From Nonomuraea jabiensis (GTDB lineage Bacteria > Actinomycetota > Actinomycetes > Streptosporangiales > Streptosporangiaceae): a stretch of 64,000 nucleotides of DNA. The stretch spans positions 11,870,501-11,934,500 of the forward strand of contig NZ_JACHMB010000001.1 of assembly GCF_014204795.1 (NCBI RefSeq). The letters run 5' to 3'. The position numbers and the translations under genes were made by a program. This document shows positions 1 through 8,405 of this stretch, piece after piece (the stretch's first letter is position 1; each line of letters starts with the position of its first letter). The notes below the pieces were generated by a model. That model searched no databases. It worked only from the letters and a program-made list of their open reading frames with translations, and was not told the DNA's origin.

Positions 1-1
1 C

Positions 2-100
2 GAGTACTACCCGACCCTCACGATGTCGGGCGAACCCGTCCGGCTGGAGGCGTCCGTGGGCGGCGGCCCCTGCGGCACCGAGATCACCGGCCCGCACTGA
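2..100 (+). CDS. 3' end of an unidentified gene (partial)
   Basis: An open frame runs in from the left edge and stops with TGA at 98-100. The 32 visible residues end in GGGPCGTEITGPH. Nothing here allows a family to be named. The only support is the open frame up to a stop that is followed by a duplicated copy of the same gene tail. The rest of the gene lies outside the window. Confidence 0.4.
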   Translation, partial: EYYPTLTMSGEPVRLEASVGGGPCGTEITGPH

Positions 101-160
101 CCGCTGGAGACGTTCGTGGGCGGCCCCCGCGGCACCGGGATCATCAGCCCGCACTGACCG
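42..160 (+). repeat. Tandem duplication of a gene tail
   Basis: A block of about 59 bp ending GCCCGCACTGACCG (42-103) is followed at once by an imperfect copy (102-160) that ends the same way. The second copy lies after the stop codon, so it is untranslated. It looks like a slipped duplication of the 3' end of the gene. A similar event is seen at 27076-27189. Confidence 0.7.
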
Positions 161-178
161 GTGCACCCGTGGAAGAGG

Positions 179-1297
179 TCAACCGCCGGAGATGTCGGAC
201 TCGGCGTCACCGTCGGGGATCACGCAGTCCCAGGGGTCGTCCAGCCACCCGTCCGGCAGCAGCACCTTGGCCCGCTCCCCCGACTTCCCCCGAGGCGTGT
301 CCGTGTTCGGCGGCCACGGCTGGTCGTGCTCCAGCTTCGCCAGCCCCTCGCGCAGCCCGTCGAGCGACTCGGCCGTGGCCAGCTCCCGCCGCAGCTCGCT
401 CCCGACCGTGAACCCCTTCAAATACCACCCGACGTGCTTGCGGAAGTCGGCGACCGCGTAGCGCTCGATGTCGAAGCACTCGGTCAGCCCCTCGGCGTGC
501 CTGGCCATCACCTCGGCGACCTCGCCGAGCGTCGGCCGGGCCCGCTCGGGGCTGCCGTTGAACGCGTTCTCCAGATCCCTGAACAGCCACGGCCGTCCCA
601 GGCAGCCCCGCCCGACCACCACGCCGTCGCACCCGGTGCGCGCCACCATGCGCAGGGCGTCGTCGGCGCACCAGATGTCGCCGTTGCCCAGCACGGGGAT
701 CTCCGGCACGGCCTCCTTCAGGCGGGCGATGGCCTCCCAGTCGGCCACGCCCCCGTAATGCTGCTTGGCCGTACGGGCGTGCAGCGCGATCGCCGCGACG
801 CCCTCCTCGGCCGCGATCCGCCCCGCGTCGAGATACGTCAGGTGATCGTCGTCGATGCCCTTGCGCATCTTCATCGTGACGGGCAACGACCCCGCGTTGG
901 CCACCGCCTGCCGCAGGATCCGCCGCAGCAGATTCCTCTTGTACGGCAGCGCGGACCCGCCCCCGCGCCGGGTCACCTTGGGCACGGGGCAGCCGAAGTT
1001 GAGGTCGATGTGGTCGGCCAGGTCCTCCTCGGCGATCATCTTGACCGCCCGCCCCACGACGTCGGGATCCACGCCGTACAGCTGGATGCTCCTGGGCCGC
1101 TCCGACTCCGCGAACCTGATCATCCGCAGCGTCTTCGGATTGCGCTCGACCAGCCCGCGCGTCGTGATCATCTCGCAGACGAACAGGCCCGCGCCCTGCT
1201 CCCTGCACAGCACCCGGAACGGCGCGTTCGTGATGCCCGCCATCGGCGCCAGCACCACGGGCGGCCAAACCCCAATCGGCCCAATCTTCACTCCCAC
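179..1297 (-). CDS. dusB: tRNA-dihydrouridine synthase (DusB family)
   Basis: Flavoenzyme that reduces specific uridines in the D-loop of tRNA to dihydrouridine, acting in the cytoplasm. The protein opens with the TIM-barrel start typical of Dus enzymes (PVVLAPMAGITNAPFR). It carries the active-site motif DLNFGCPVPKVTRRGGGSAL with the catalytic cysteine, then MKMRKGID and GNGDIW motifs. The length of about 370 residues is normal. The open frame reaches further upstream, but similarity begins at KIGPIGVWPP, so one of two GTG codons (1297 or 1291) is the likely start. It is transcribed away from the TnpB-like gene. Confidence 0.9.
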   Translation of the reverse strand: MGVKIGPIGVWPPVVLAPMAGITNAPFRVLCREQGAGLFVCEMITTRGLVERNPKTLRMIRFAESERPRSIQLYGVDPDVVGRAVKMIAEEDLADHIDLNFGCPVPKVTRRGGGSALPYKRNLLRRILRQAVANAGSLPVTMKMRKGIDDDHLTYLDAGRIAAEEGVAAIALHARTAKQHYGGVADWEAIARLKEAVPEIPVLGNGDIWCADDALRMVARTGCDGVVVGRGCLGRPWLFRDLENAFNGSPERARPTLGEVAEVMARHAEGLTECFDIERYAVADFRKHVGWYLKGFTVGSELRRELATAESLDGLREGLAKLEHDQPWPPNTDTPRGKSGERAKVLLPDGWLDDPWDCVIPDGDAESDISGG

Positions 1298-1406
1298 AGT
1301 TGTAGCGCAGGTCAGGCCGTAACCGGTATTCGCGAAACGGGACCATCGGCTGGGTTGCCGCCCGCGCATCGTTCACACGTTCTACCCGGGCAGGCCAAAA
1401 TCTGGT

Positions 1407-1448
1407 AATCTCATGGTCACTCAGGGTGAGATTGGCATGGGACATGCC
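1407..1448. repeat. Two abutting hairpins upstream of the TnpB-like gene
   Basis: AATCTCA (1407-1413) pairs with TGAGATT (1427-1433), and directly after it GGCATG-GGA-CATGCC forms a perfect hairpin (1434-1448). Subterminal hairpins of this kind mark the ends of IS200/IS605 elements. They could be the left end of the element carrying the nuclease gene, or simply regulatory. No matching right-end hairpin was identified. Confidence 0.45.
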
Positions 1449-1663
1449 GGTGTGGCAGTGCGATCAGACTCTTGTTCGCCGCCTGTGATGCGCGGCTGCG
1501 GTGCGCCGCATCCCTGACAGGCCTGCGCCGGCCGGACCGGCACCTCGACGCCTTCATCGCCTTTGACAGGGTCGAAGGGGCTGCGCGCAGCGCGTCGGCG
1601 CGTGCTGAGGCCCGGTGTCGCGTGCCGATGGGTGCTGCCGATGTCATGAGAGCGGGGGAGCCG

Positions 1664-3622
1664 GTGAAGCGGATGCCACCACTGGCCGCGGGCCAGACGT
1701 GCCGCACGGCGGGTGCTCACGTGGTGCTGCGCGGAGGCGTGGAAGACAAGACCGGCGAGGCGGTGTCCCCAGGTGCGCTGGCAATGCGTGTGGGCTGGTG
1801 TGCGGAGTTGGTGTCCGGTATGGCTGCGAGGCTGCTTGCTGAACATTGGAATGGCGCCGATGTCGCATTGCTGGCGGGCGGGGTTGATGCGAGTGGGCGA
1901 CGCCTACCGTCGAAAGCCTGGATGGCGCTGCGCCGTCTGGGCTGGACGACCAGCGCCCCCGCGGAGGTAACGGTCAACGACCGGATCGTGCGCATGGCCC
2001 AGGAGCAGGCCGGGCGCCTGCTGCGCGGTGCGCAGTGGAGGGCCGAGCTTACAGCCGCTGTGGTGACGACGTGGCCCACCGATGCGCGCAGACGTACGAC
2101 TGAGGAGTGGGAGCGGGTACGCGCCCCACTCCCCGGCGGCCGGCACCTGCCTTCCAGCGTCGTCAAGGCCCGCACCCGGCAGATCGCCAAGTTCGTCCGG
2201 GCCAACGGACGTCTGCCAATGGATGTGTTCGAGCTCGAAGACGTGCCCCGGGCGGCGCGGATGTTGCTGCTGAGCGCCTGCGACCGTCAGCAGGCCCGCA
2301 TTGAACGCAGCGAAAGCACCCCACAACGGGCGGTGCTCCGACTGCAGTTGCCCACCCGGCCCGACCCGTGCTCGTATGCAGATTGGACGTGGGTGACCTG
2401 CCCTATCACCTTGCCTCCCACGGTCCCTGCCTCGGCGGTCCTGCACCTGCCCACCCTCCGCCTCGTGGGCGGCCGACTGCAGGCCGATATGGCCTACACC
2501 CACGCCGTTCCCGCGACCAGACCCACGGGTCACACGATCGCGCTCGGCGTGGACTGGGGGCTGAACACGCTGCTCAGCGCGGGCTCAATCCGGCTACACC
2601 ACGACGGCCGGATCACGGCACTCGGAGCGGGCGCCCAGTTCCGGGCCGCTGGCGTCCTGGCGAAACAACACCGGCTGCGCCGCCTGTCCGAGCACCTGCA
2701 GGCCAAGGCCGACCACTACCAGCGGCTCATCGCCGGAGACGCCCAGCACGAGCTGACCGGTAAGCATGCCGTGCTGCGCGGCGAGGTCCGGCACCTGTCC
2801 GAGCGCCGGTCGAATCTCAACGATGCCCTGGCTTGGGCGGCCGCCCGCTGGGCCGTCGATCAGGCCATCGCCGCCTGCGCAAGCGTGATCTATCTGGAAG
2901 ACCTGCGCTCGCTGGAAGCCAGGGGGATGGGCCGAACCCTCAACACGCGCCTGTCGCAGCAGGTGCGCGGCCGGATCGCCGGCCACATCCAGCACCTGGC
3001 CGCCGAGATCGGCATCGCGGTGGTCACCGTCCCGGCGCGCAACACCTCCAAGCACTGCCCACACTGCCTGACTGTGCTGCGGCACCGCAAAGCACCCGAC
3101 AAGCCCACGATCACGGGCTGGAAATGGGCGGTCTGCCCCAACCCTCCATGCGGCTGGCAGGGCGACCGCGACCAGGGCGCCTGGCGGCGGATCGCCGCTC
3201 GCGGTCTGGCCCACCAGGCCAAGACCACCACAGAGCGGGCAAGCGGCACCATGGTCATCCGCTCCGTGACAGACGCTCTCGAAGCGCAGGCGGTCATCAC
3301 CCCACCCCCTGCGAAGACTCTCCGAAGTGATCGGTCGAAGACCGGCCCCACCCAGCACCGCAGTTCACGCCCCGCGCCCAGGCGACGCAGGGCACCCTCC
3401 CCAGCACGACCCCCAGGTCCTGCTGGCCAGCGTCCGGAGGGACCCGCACCAACGGACCGGCACCGGCTGCCCCGCGCAGCCCACCGGCACCAGGACGGGA
3501 CAACGATCAGCACTCCCACCCGTCGGCACCAGCCCCGCGGGGCAGCCTTAGGCGCAGGCTTCCACCTGCACGCCCACGCCTCCCCGCCCAGGTGGGAAAC
3601 GATCCCAGCCGAGTATGCCTGA
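1664..3622 (+). CDS. TnpB-like RuvC nuclease / IS605 OrfB-type accessory protein
   Basis: Resembles the large actinobacterial TnpB-related proteins. The three RuvC acidic sites appear intact: D in GVDWGLNT (about residue 297), E in IYLEDL (412) and D in DRDQGAW (503). A zinc ribbon lies between the last two (CPHC, then CPNPPCGW). TnpB proteins are RNA-guided nucleases whose guide RNA overlaps the 3' end of the gene. Here the last 100 residues are a basic, Pro-rich tail. GTG at 1664 has a strong GGGGGAG site; the frame is open back to a TTG at 1472. No TnpA transposase lies nearby, so the gene is solitary. Which RNA it uses is unknown. Confidence 0.8.
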   Translation: MKRMPPLAAGQTCRTAGAHVVLRGGVEDKTGEAVSPGALAMRVGWCAELVSGMAARLLAEHWNGADVALLAGGVDASGRRLPSKAWMALRRLGWTTSAPAEVTVNDRIVRMAQEQAGRLLRGAQWRAELTAAVVTTWPTDARRRTTEEWERVRAPLPGGRHLPSSVVKARTRQIAKFVRANGRLPMDVFELEDVPRAARMLLLSACDRQQARIERSESTPQRAVLRLQLPTRPDPCSYADWTWVTCPITLPPTVPASAVLHLPTLRLVGGRLQADMAYTHAVPATRPTGHTIALGVDWGLNTLLSAGSIRLHHDGRITALGAGAQFRAAGVLAKQHRLRRLSEHLQAKADHYQRLIAGDAQHELTGKHAVLRGEVRHLSERRSNLNDALAWAAARWAVDQAIAACASVIYLEDLRSLEARGMGRTLNTRLSQQVRGRIAGHIQHLAAEIGIAVVTVPARNTSKHCPHCLTVLRHRKAPDKPTITGWKWAVCPNPPCGWQGDRDQGAWRRIAARGLAHQAKTTTERASGTMVIRSVTDALEAQAVITPPPAKTLRSDRSKTGPTQHRSSRPAPRRRRAPSPARPPGPAGQRPEGPAPTDRHRLPRAAHRHQDGTTISTPTRRHQPRGAALGAGFHLHAHASPPRWETIPAEYA

Positions 3623-3683
3623 CGCAGGATCGCTAAGCTGATCAGAGACGCTGTTATTCGCATCTTGAGCGGAGAGAGGACGG

Positions 3684-4319
3684 ATGCTTCTTCGCGTACG
3701 GGTGGCGCTGCCCGACAAGCCGGGTTCGCTCGCGCAGGTGACCAAGGTCCTGGGGGCGTCGGGGGCCGACATCACGCAGGTCACCGTGCTCGACCGGGGC
3801 GCCGGCCAGGCCGTCGACGACATCACGGTCTTCTGCGCGGAGAGCACGCCCAGGCAGTCGCTGGTCAAGAGCCTGGAGACGGTGGAGGGCGTGGCGGTCG
3901 AGGGCATCTGGACCACGCGGGAGGCCCCGGGCACGTACCCTGAGCTGGAGATCCTCAAGTACATCACCACGGCGGGCGACCGCGCCCTCACCACGCTCGT
4001 CGACTCCCTCCCGGTCCTCTTCAGCGCCGACTGGGCTGCCACGACGGCCGACCGGCGCGTCGTCTACGCCAGCTGGCGCGCCCCGAAAGACCTGATCGTC
4101 CCGGAGGAGACGCCGTCCCGTCCCACGGCCCTCACCCTGGAGGAAGGGCTGCACGTCATCCACGCCCCGCTGCCGCCCCTGGCCCTCTCCCTCCTCCTGG
4201 CCCGCTCGGAGGGCCCCGCCTTCCACCGCATCGAGGTCCACCGGCTCACCCGCATCCTGGAGATCTTCCTCAGCCTGCCCGCGACGGAGCGGAGCGTGGC
4301 ACGACAGCTCCGCAAATAG
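3684..4319 (+). CDS. ACT-domain protein
   Basis: The first 75 residues form an ACT domain, the small-molecule (often amino acid) binding fold of metabolic regulators: an LLRVRVALPDKPGSLAQVTKV strand-helix start with the characteristic DKPGSLA turn. The remaining 130 residues are conserved-looking but unassigned, with no catalytic domain, so this is a stand-alone regulator rather than an enzyme subunit. Start ATG 3684 follows a GAGAGAGGA ribosome site. It lies just upstream of the tRNA cluster and reads in the same direction. Its ligand cannot be told from sequence. Confidence 0.75.
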   Translation: MLLRVRVALPDKPGSLAQVTKVLGASGADITQVTVLDRGAGQAVDDITVFCAESTPRQSLVKSLETVEGVAVEGIWTTREAPGTYPELEILKYITTAGDRALTTLVDSLPVLFSADWAATTADRRVVYASWRAPKDLIVPEETPSRPTALTLEEGLHVIHAPLPPLALSLLLARSEGPAFHRIEVHRLTRILEIFLSLPATERSVARQLRK

Positions 4320-4384
4320 GCGCACTCCGCCGCTACGCGTAACCATCCGGTCGGCGAAGGCGCTAGAGTTGTGCAGGCAGCAAC

Positions 4385-4456
4385 GCGGAAGTGGCTCAGT
4401 GGTAGAGCATCACCTTGCCAAGGTGAGGGTCGCGGGTTCGAATCCCGTCTTCCGCT
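4385..4456 (+). tRNA. tRNA-Gly (GCC)
   Basis: Complete 72-nt cloverleaf. Acceptor GCGGAAG pairs with CTTCCGC, D-arm GCTC/GAGC, anticodon loop TTGCCAA giving anticodon GCC, and T-arm GCGGG-TTCGAAT-CCCGT. The discriminator base is T and CCA is not encoded. First of three tRNAs read in the same direction. Confidence 0.97.
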
Positions 4457-4472
4457 CGGAGTGATTTGACTC

Positions 4473-4543
4473 GGTGGCGTGGCCGAGAGGCGAGGCAGCG
4501 GCCTGCAAAGCCGTCCACACGGGTTCAAATCCCGTCGCCACCT
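4473..4543 (+). tRNA. tRNA-Cys (GCA)
   Basis: Complete 71-nt cloverleaf. Acceptor GGTGGCG pairs with CGCCACC, anticodon loop CTGCAAA gives GCA, and the T-loop is TTCAAAT. The discriminator is T (U73), as expected for tRNA-Cys. CCA is not encoded. Confidence 0.97.
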
Positions 4544-4548
4544 CACGA

Positions 4549-4623
4549 GGACGATTAGCTCAGCGGGAGAGCGCTTCCCTGACACGGAAGAGGTCACTGG
4601 TTCAATCCCAGTATCGTCCACCA
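4549..4623 (+). tRNA. tRNA-Val (GAC)
   Basis: Acceptor GGACGAT pairs with ATCGTCC, anticodon stem CTTCC/GGAAG with loop CTGACAC gives GAC, and the T-loop is TTCAATC. Unlike its two neighbours it has an encoded CCA (4621-4623). The Gly-Cys-Val order with short spacers suggests one transcript. Confidence 0.97.
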
Positions 4624-4629
4624 CCAGGA

Positions 4630-4664
4630 GAGCCCCAGGTCGCCACAGGCGCCTGGGGCTCTTT
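4630..4664. terminator. Terminator of the tRNA cluster
   Basis: GAGCCCCAGG (4630-4639) and CCTGGGGCTC (4652-4661) form a 10-bp stem followed by TTT. It ends just before the 3' end of the oppositely oriented ABC-F gene, so it may serve both directions. Confidence 0.85.
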
Positions 4665-4669
4665 CGTCG

Positions 4670-6400
4670 TCAGGAGTCACGAAGCCGGATGTGACGGCCC
4701 TGCCAGCGCGCCCGCAACCACCGGTCGTGGCTGGCGATCACCATCGCGCCGGGTCCCGGGGCGCCCATCGCCTCCTCCAGCTCGTCGGAGAGGCGGGGCG
4801 AGAGGTGATTGGTGGGCTCGTCGAGCAGGAGCAGCTCCGGCGGGTCCGCCACCAGCAGCGCCAGGGCGAGCCGCCGGCGCTGGCCCACGGACAGCTCGCC
4901 CACCCGCAGGTCCACGTCCCGGCGGCCGAGCAGGCCGAGGGAGCGCAGGGGCACGGACTCGGCGCGCTCCGCTCCCAGCGCCAGCTCGTACGTCTCCCGC
5001 ACCGTGCGGTCCGGCCGCTCGAACACGGTGTCCTGGGCCAGCAGCCCGACGGTCAGGCCGGGCCGCCGCCGCACCACGCCCTCCGCGTCGAGCCGGCCGG
5101 CCAGCACCGCCAGGAGGGTCGATTTGCCCGCCCCGTTCGGGCCGGTGACCAGCAGGCGCTCCCCGGGCGACACGTCGAGCCGGTCGATCGCGAGCCGTCC
5201 CGGCACCCGCACGCCCCGCAACGACAGCAGGGGCACGTCGGGTGCGGCGTCATCCGCCGCGCGGGTGGCCAGGGCCTCGGTCTCGATCCCGCCCGCCACA
5301 GGGGTGGCCGGGGCGGGGGCGGCGTCCTCGGGCGCGCGGGTGGTCAGGGCGGGGGCGGCGGCGTCCGGCGCGCCGGTGGTCAGGGCGGGGGCGTGGAAGC
5401 GCAGGGGTGGCGGTGGGGCGGGTACCTGGTCGCGTTCCAGCTCGGCCAGCCGCCGGGCGGCGTTGCGGACCCTGCGCGAGATCTGGCTCTGCACGCGCCC
5501 ACCGCGGTGCCCGTACCCCATCTTCTCGTTGTCGCGCCGCAGCCCGTCCAGCGCCACCCGCCGCGCCGTCACCGCGACGGCCCGGCGCAGCTCGCCCAGC
5601 TCGGCCTGCTCCGCCGCGTGCCGCTGCTCCCAGCGCTCCCGTTCGGCCCGCTTCTCGGCCAGGTACGCGCCGTACCCGCCCCCGTACCGCACGGGCCCGT
5701 CCACCGCGGGGTCGAGGTCGATCAGGTCCGTACAGACCGCGTCCAGGAACGCCCGGTCGTGGCTGGCCACGACCACGACCCCGGCCATGCCGCACAGCTG
5801 CTCCTCCACGAACACCGCGGCGGAGTCGTCCAGGTGGTTGGTGGGCTCGTCGAGCAGCAGCGCGGCGGGCCGCCTGATGAGCAGCGCCGCCAGGGCCAGC
5901 CGCCCGCGCTGCCCGCCCGACAGCGACGCGAGCGTGCGGGAACGCGGCACGCCGCCCAGGCCGAGCCGGTCGAGGACGATCTCCGCGCGCCGGTCGGCGT
6001 CCCAGGACTCGCGCTGTTGCGCCTGGTCGAGCCGGGCCCCGTACGCTTCGAGCAGAGCGGCGTCGTCCGGGGCGCCGGCGAGCGCCCGGGTGAGCCGGTC
6101 GAGCTCGGCCAGGTCCGCGCGTGACTCGCGCAGGGCGTCGTCGAGCACGTCGGCGACCGTGGCCTCGCCGTCGAACGGCAGCTCCTGGTGCAGGAAGCCG
6201 AGGTCGGCGGGGCGGACGACGGTGCCGGAGTCGGGCTGGTCCACCCCCGCCAGCAGCCGCAGCAGGGTGGACTTGCCCGCGCCGTTCTCGCCGATCAGCC
6301 CGATGCGGCGGCCGGGGGCGGCGGTGAGGGTGACGCCGTCGAGCACGCGCCGCGTGCCCAGCGTCCGTACGAGGTCGCGGGCGAGCAGCGCGTCACTCAC
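4670..6400 (-). CDS. ABC-F family ATPase (antibiotic-resistance type candidate)
   Basis: Two ATP-binding cassettes on one chain and no membrane segments, the ABC-F layout. These proteins act on the ribosome; some displace bound antibiotics. Walker A motifs GENGAGKST and GPNGAGKST, signatures LSGGQRGRLAL and LSVGQRRRLAL, and DEPTNHL Walker B motifs are all present. The region joining the cassettes contains about four copies of a 12-13 residue Ala/Pro/Thr-rich repeat (ALTTGAPDAAAP and variants, around 5230-5400). Its start overlaps the end of the next ABC-F gene by 8 bp, so the two are translationally coupled. Substrate antibiotic unknown. Confidence 0.88.
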   Translation of the reverse strand: MSDALLARDLVRTLGTRRVLDGVTLTAAPGRRIGLIGENGAGKSTLLRLLAGVDQPDSGTVVRPADLGFLHQELPFDGEATVADVLDDALRESRADLAELDRLTRALAGAPDDAALLEAYGARLDQAQQRESWDADRRAEIVLDRLGLGGVPRSRTLASLSGGQRGRLALAALLIRRPAALLLDEPTNHLDDSAAVFVEEQLCGMAGVVVVASHDRAFLDAVCTDLIDLDPAVDGPVRYGGGYGAYLAEKRAERERWEQRHAAEQAELGELRRAVAVTARRVALDGLRRDNEKMGYGHRGGRVQSQISRRVRNAARRLAELERDQVPAPPPPLRFHAPALTTGAPDAAAPALTTRAPEDAAPAPATPVAGGIETEALATRAADDAAPDVPLLSLRGVRVPGRLAIDRLDVSPGERLLVTGPNGAGKSTLLAVLAGRLDAEGVVRRRPGLTVGLLAQDTVFERPDRTVRETYELALGAERAESVPLRSLGLLGRRDVDLRVGELSVGQRRRLALALLVADPPELLLLDEPTNHLSPRLSDELEEAMGAPGPGAMVIASHDRWLRARWQGRHIRLRDS

Positions 6401-8018
6401 CGGCGGGCCCTCCGGTCTCCAGCAGCCGGCCGCCGGACAGCTCCAGCCAGCGCTCCACCCCGATCTCCGCCAGGAACCGCTCGTCGTGGCTGACCACCAC
6501 GAACGCCCCCTCGTACGAGCCGAGCGCGCTTTCCAGCTGCCCCACGCTGACCAGGTCGAGGTTGTTGGTGGGCTCGTCGAGCAGTACGAGCTGGGGAGCG
6601 GGTTCGGCGCAGAGCACGCAGGCCAGCGTGGCGCGCAGCCGTTCGCCGCCCGACAGCACGCCCACGGGCAGGTGCGCGCGGGCGCCCCGGAACAGGAAGC
6701 GGGCGAGCAGGTTCATCCGCTCCGCCTCCGGCATGCGGGGGGCGAACGCGGCCAAACTCTCGGCCACGGTGCGCTCGTCGTCGAGCAGGTCGAGCCGCTG
6801 CGACAGGTAGGCGACCCGCCCGTCGGCCCGCCTGGTCGTGCCGCCGTCGGGCTCCAGATCGCCGCTGATCAGGCGTAGCAGGGTCGACTTGCCCGCGCCG
6901 TTGGGGCCGGTCAGCGCGATGCGTTCGGGTCCGCGGACCGTCAGGTCGATGCCCGGCTCGGCGAACAGGCCGCGGGCCCGCAGCTGCTCGCCGTGGAACA
7001 CCGTGCGCCCGGCGGGCACGTTCGTACCCGGCAGCTCCAGCGTGATCTTCTGGTCGTCGCGCAGCGCCCGCCCGGCCTCGTCGAGCCTGGCCTTGGCGTC
7101 GCTGACGCGGGCGGCGTGCATCTGGCCCGCCCGCCCGGCCGACTCCTGGGCGCCGCGCTTCATGTTCCCGGCGAAGATGCGCGGCAGCCCGGCGCTCTTG
7201 AGGTTGCGGGCGGCGTTGCTCGCCCGGCGGTCGGCGCGCTCGCGGGCCTGCTGCATCTCCCGCTTCTCGCGCTTGAGCTCCTGCTCGGCGCTGCGCACGT
7301 TCCGCTCGGCGGCCTCCCGCTCGGCGCGTACGGCCTCCTCGTACGCGGTGAAGTCGCCGCCGTAAAAGCGGACCTCGCCCCGGTCGAGCTCGGCGATGCG
7401 GTCCATGCGGTCGAGCAGGGCGCGGTCGTGGCTGACCACGAGCAGGCAGCCGTTCCAATCGCCGAGCACGTCGTAGAGCCTGCGGCGGGCGGCGAGGTCG
7501 AGGTTGTTCGTCGGCTCGTCGAGCAGCAAGACGTCGGGCCGCTTGAGCAGCTGCGCGGCCAGGCCGAGCGAGACGACCTGGCCGCCGCTCAACGTCCGCA
7601 GCGTGCGGTCGAACGCCAGGTCGCCGAGCCCGAGCCGGTCGAGCTGGGCGCGGGTGCGCTCCTCGATGTCCCAGTCGTTGCCGATCGTGGTGAAGTGCTC
7701 CTCACTGGCGTCGCCCGACTCGATGGCGTCCAGCGCGGCGATCACCGGAGCGATGCCGAGGACCTCGGCCACGGTCAGGTCGCCGGTGAGGGGCAGGCTC
7801 TGCGGCAGGTATCCGAGCAGCCCGCTGACGGACACGCTCCCGCCGGCGGGCCGGTACTCGCCGGCGATCAGCTTGAGCAGCGTGCTCTTGCCCGCGCCGT
7901 TGGGGGCGACGAGGCCCGTACGGCCGCCGCCCACGGTGAAGGACAGGTCGCTGAAGACGGGCGTGTCGTCAGGCCAGGAGAAGGACAGGCTGGAGCAGAT
8001 GATGAACGCGTCGGACAT
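6393..8018 (-). CDS. ABC-F family ATPase (first gene of pair)
   Basis: 541 residues with two ABC cassettes (Walker A APNGAGKST at about residues 38-46 and GPNGAGKST in the second half; signatures TLSGGQVVSLGL and LSGGERLRATL; DEPTNNLDL twice) joined by a long charged coiled linker. No transmembrane segments. As an ABC-F protein it should work in translation, for example ribosome protection. It leads a two-gene operon with the ABC-F gene at 4670-6400. ATG 8018 has a weak GAGG site 13 bases upstream, and a possible leader ORF lies just ahead, as in genes induced by ribosome stalling. Confidence 0.88.
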   Translation of the reverse strand: MSDAFIICSSLSFSWPDDTPVFSDLSFTVGGGRTGLVAPNGAGKSTLLKLIAGEYRPAGGSVSVSGLLGYLPQSLPLTGDLTVAEVLGIAPVIAALDAIESGDASEEHFTTIGNDWDIEERTRAQLDRLGLGDLAFDRTLRTLSGGQVVSLGLAAQLLKRPDVLLLDEPTNNLDLAARRRLYDVLGDWNGCLLVVSHDRALLDRMDRIAELDRGEVRFYGGDFTAYEEAVRAEREAAERNVRSAEQELKREKREMQQARERADRRASNAARNLKSAGLPRIFAGNMKRGAQESAGRAGQMHAARVSDAKARLDEAGRALRDDQKITLELPGTNVPAGRTVFHGEQLRARGLFAEPGIDLTVRGPERIALTGPNGAGKSTLLRLISGDLEPDGGTTRRADGRVAYLSQRLDLLDDERTVAESLAAFAPRMPEAERMNLLARFLFRGARAHLPVGVLSGGERLRATLACVLCAEPAPQLVLLDEPTNNLDLVSVGQLESALGSYEGAFVVVSHDERFLAEIGVERWLELSGGRLLETGGPAGE

Positions 8019-8065
8019 TGCGAGAAGACCTCGTGAGAGAACGCGGGCGCGCCGAAGCCGCCCGG

Positions 8066-8119
8066 CTAAGGGGACAGGGGTTCGGGAACGACGACGAGGG
8101 CCACGCCGGCGGCGGTCAT
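8066..8119 (-). CDS. Possible leader peptide of the ABC-F operon (17 aa)
   Basis: ATG 8119 opens a short frame encoding MTAAGVALVVVPEPLSP followed by TAG, ending 47 bases before the ABC-F start. Short upstream ORFs with hydrophobic and proline codons are known to control some resistance ABC-F genes by ribosome-mediated attenuation. Between this ORF and the gene a GC hairpin can form (CGGGCG with CGCCCG around a TTCGG-containing loop). Short ORFs arise easily in GC-rich DNA and no strong ribosome site is seen, so this is inference from position. Confidence 0.4.
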   Translation of the reverse strand: MTAAGVALVVVPEPLSP

Positions 8120-8202
8120 GTGCGCCTGCCGGGGCCGGTCAACCTCCGGTATCACCCGGAGATGTCGTCGTCACCTGCCACGTCTGGTCTCCTAGCCTCT
8201 GA

Positions 8203-8404
8203 TCACGAGCGTTTCACACCATAGCACCCGCCGCGCACCGGCTGTCCCATGCCCCTCTTCGCCCGGGTCCGGGCCACGGCTTCCGCGACCGCGCCGCGGT
8301 TGCCGTCCGCCCAGCCGACGTGCTGGACGAGGCGCTCGATGCGCCAGGCGTCCGGGGTGCGGAGCATGTGGTTGGTGTACGACCCGCGCAGCAGGTAGAA
8401 GTCC
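8203..8404 (-). pseudogene. C-terminal fragment of an NTF2/SnoaL-like protein
   Basis: Read on the minus strand, a 66-residue frame contains FYLLRGSYTNHMLRTPDAW and RLVQHVGWADGN, typical of the C-terminal part of SnoaL-like (nuclear transport factor 2 fold) proteins, before a TGA at 8203-8205. No start is present. The fragment is cut off at about 8405, exactly where the IS110 remnant begins, so an insertion or deletion removed the N-terminal part. Confidence 0.6.
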
Positions 8405-8405
8405 G

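Noticed and set aside
161..1408. Long open frame antisense to dusB
   Set aside because: High GC keeps several frames open; the minus strand holds clear dihydrouridine synthase motifs, so the plus frame is a shadow.
1472..1663. 64-codon N-terminal extension of the TnpB-like protein from TTG 1472
   Set aside because: No ribosome site at the TTG, while GTG 1664 has GGGGGAG; kept only as an alternative start.
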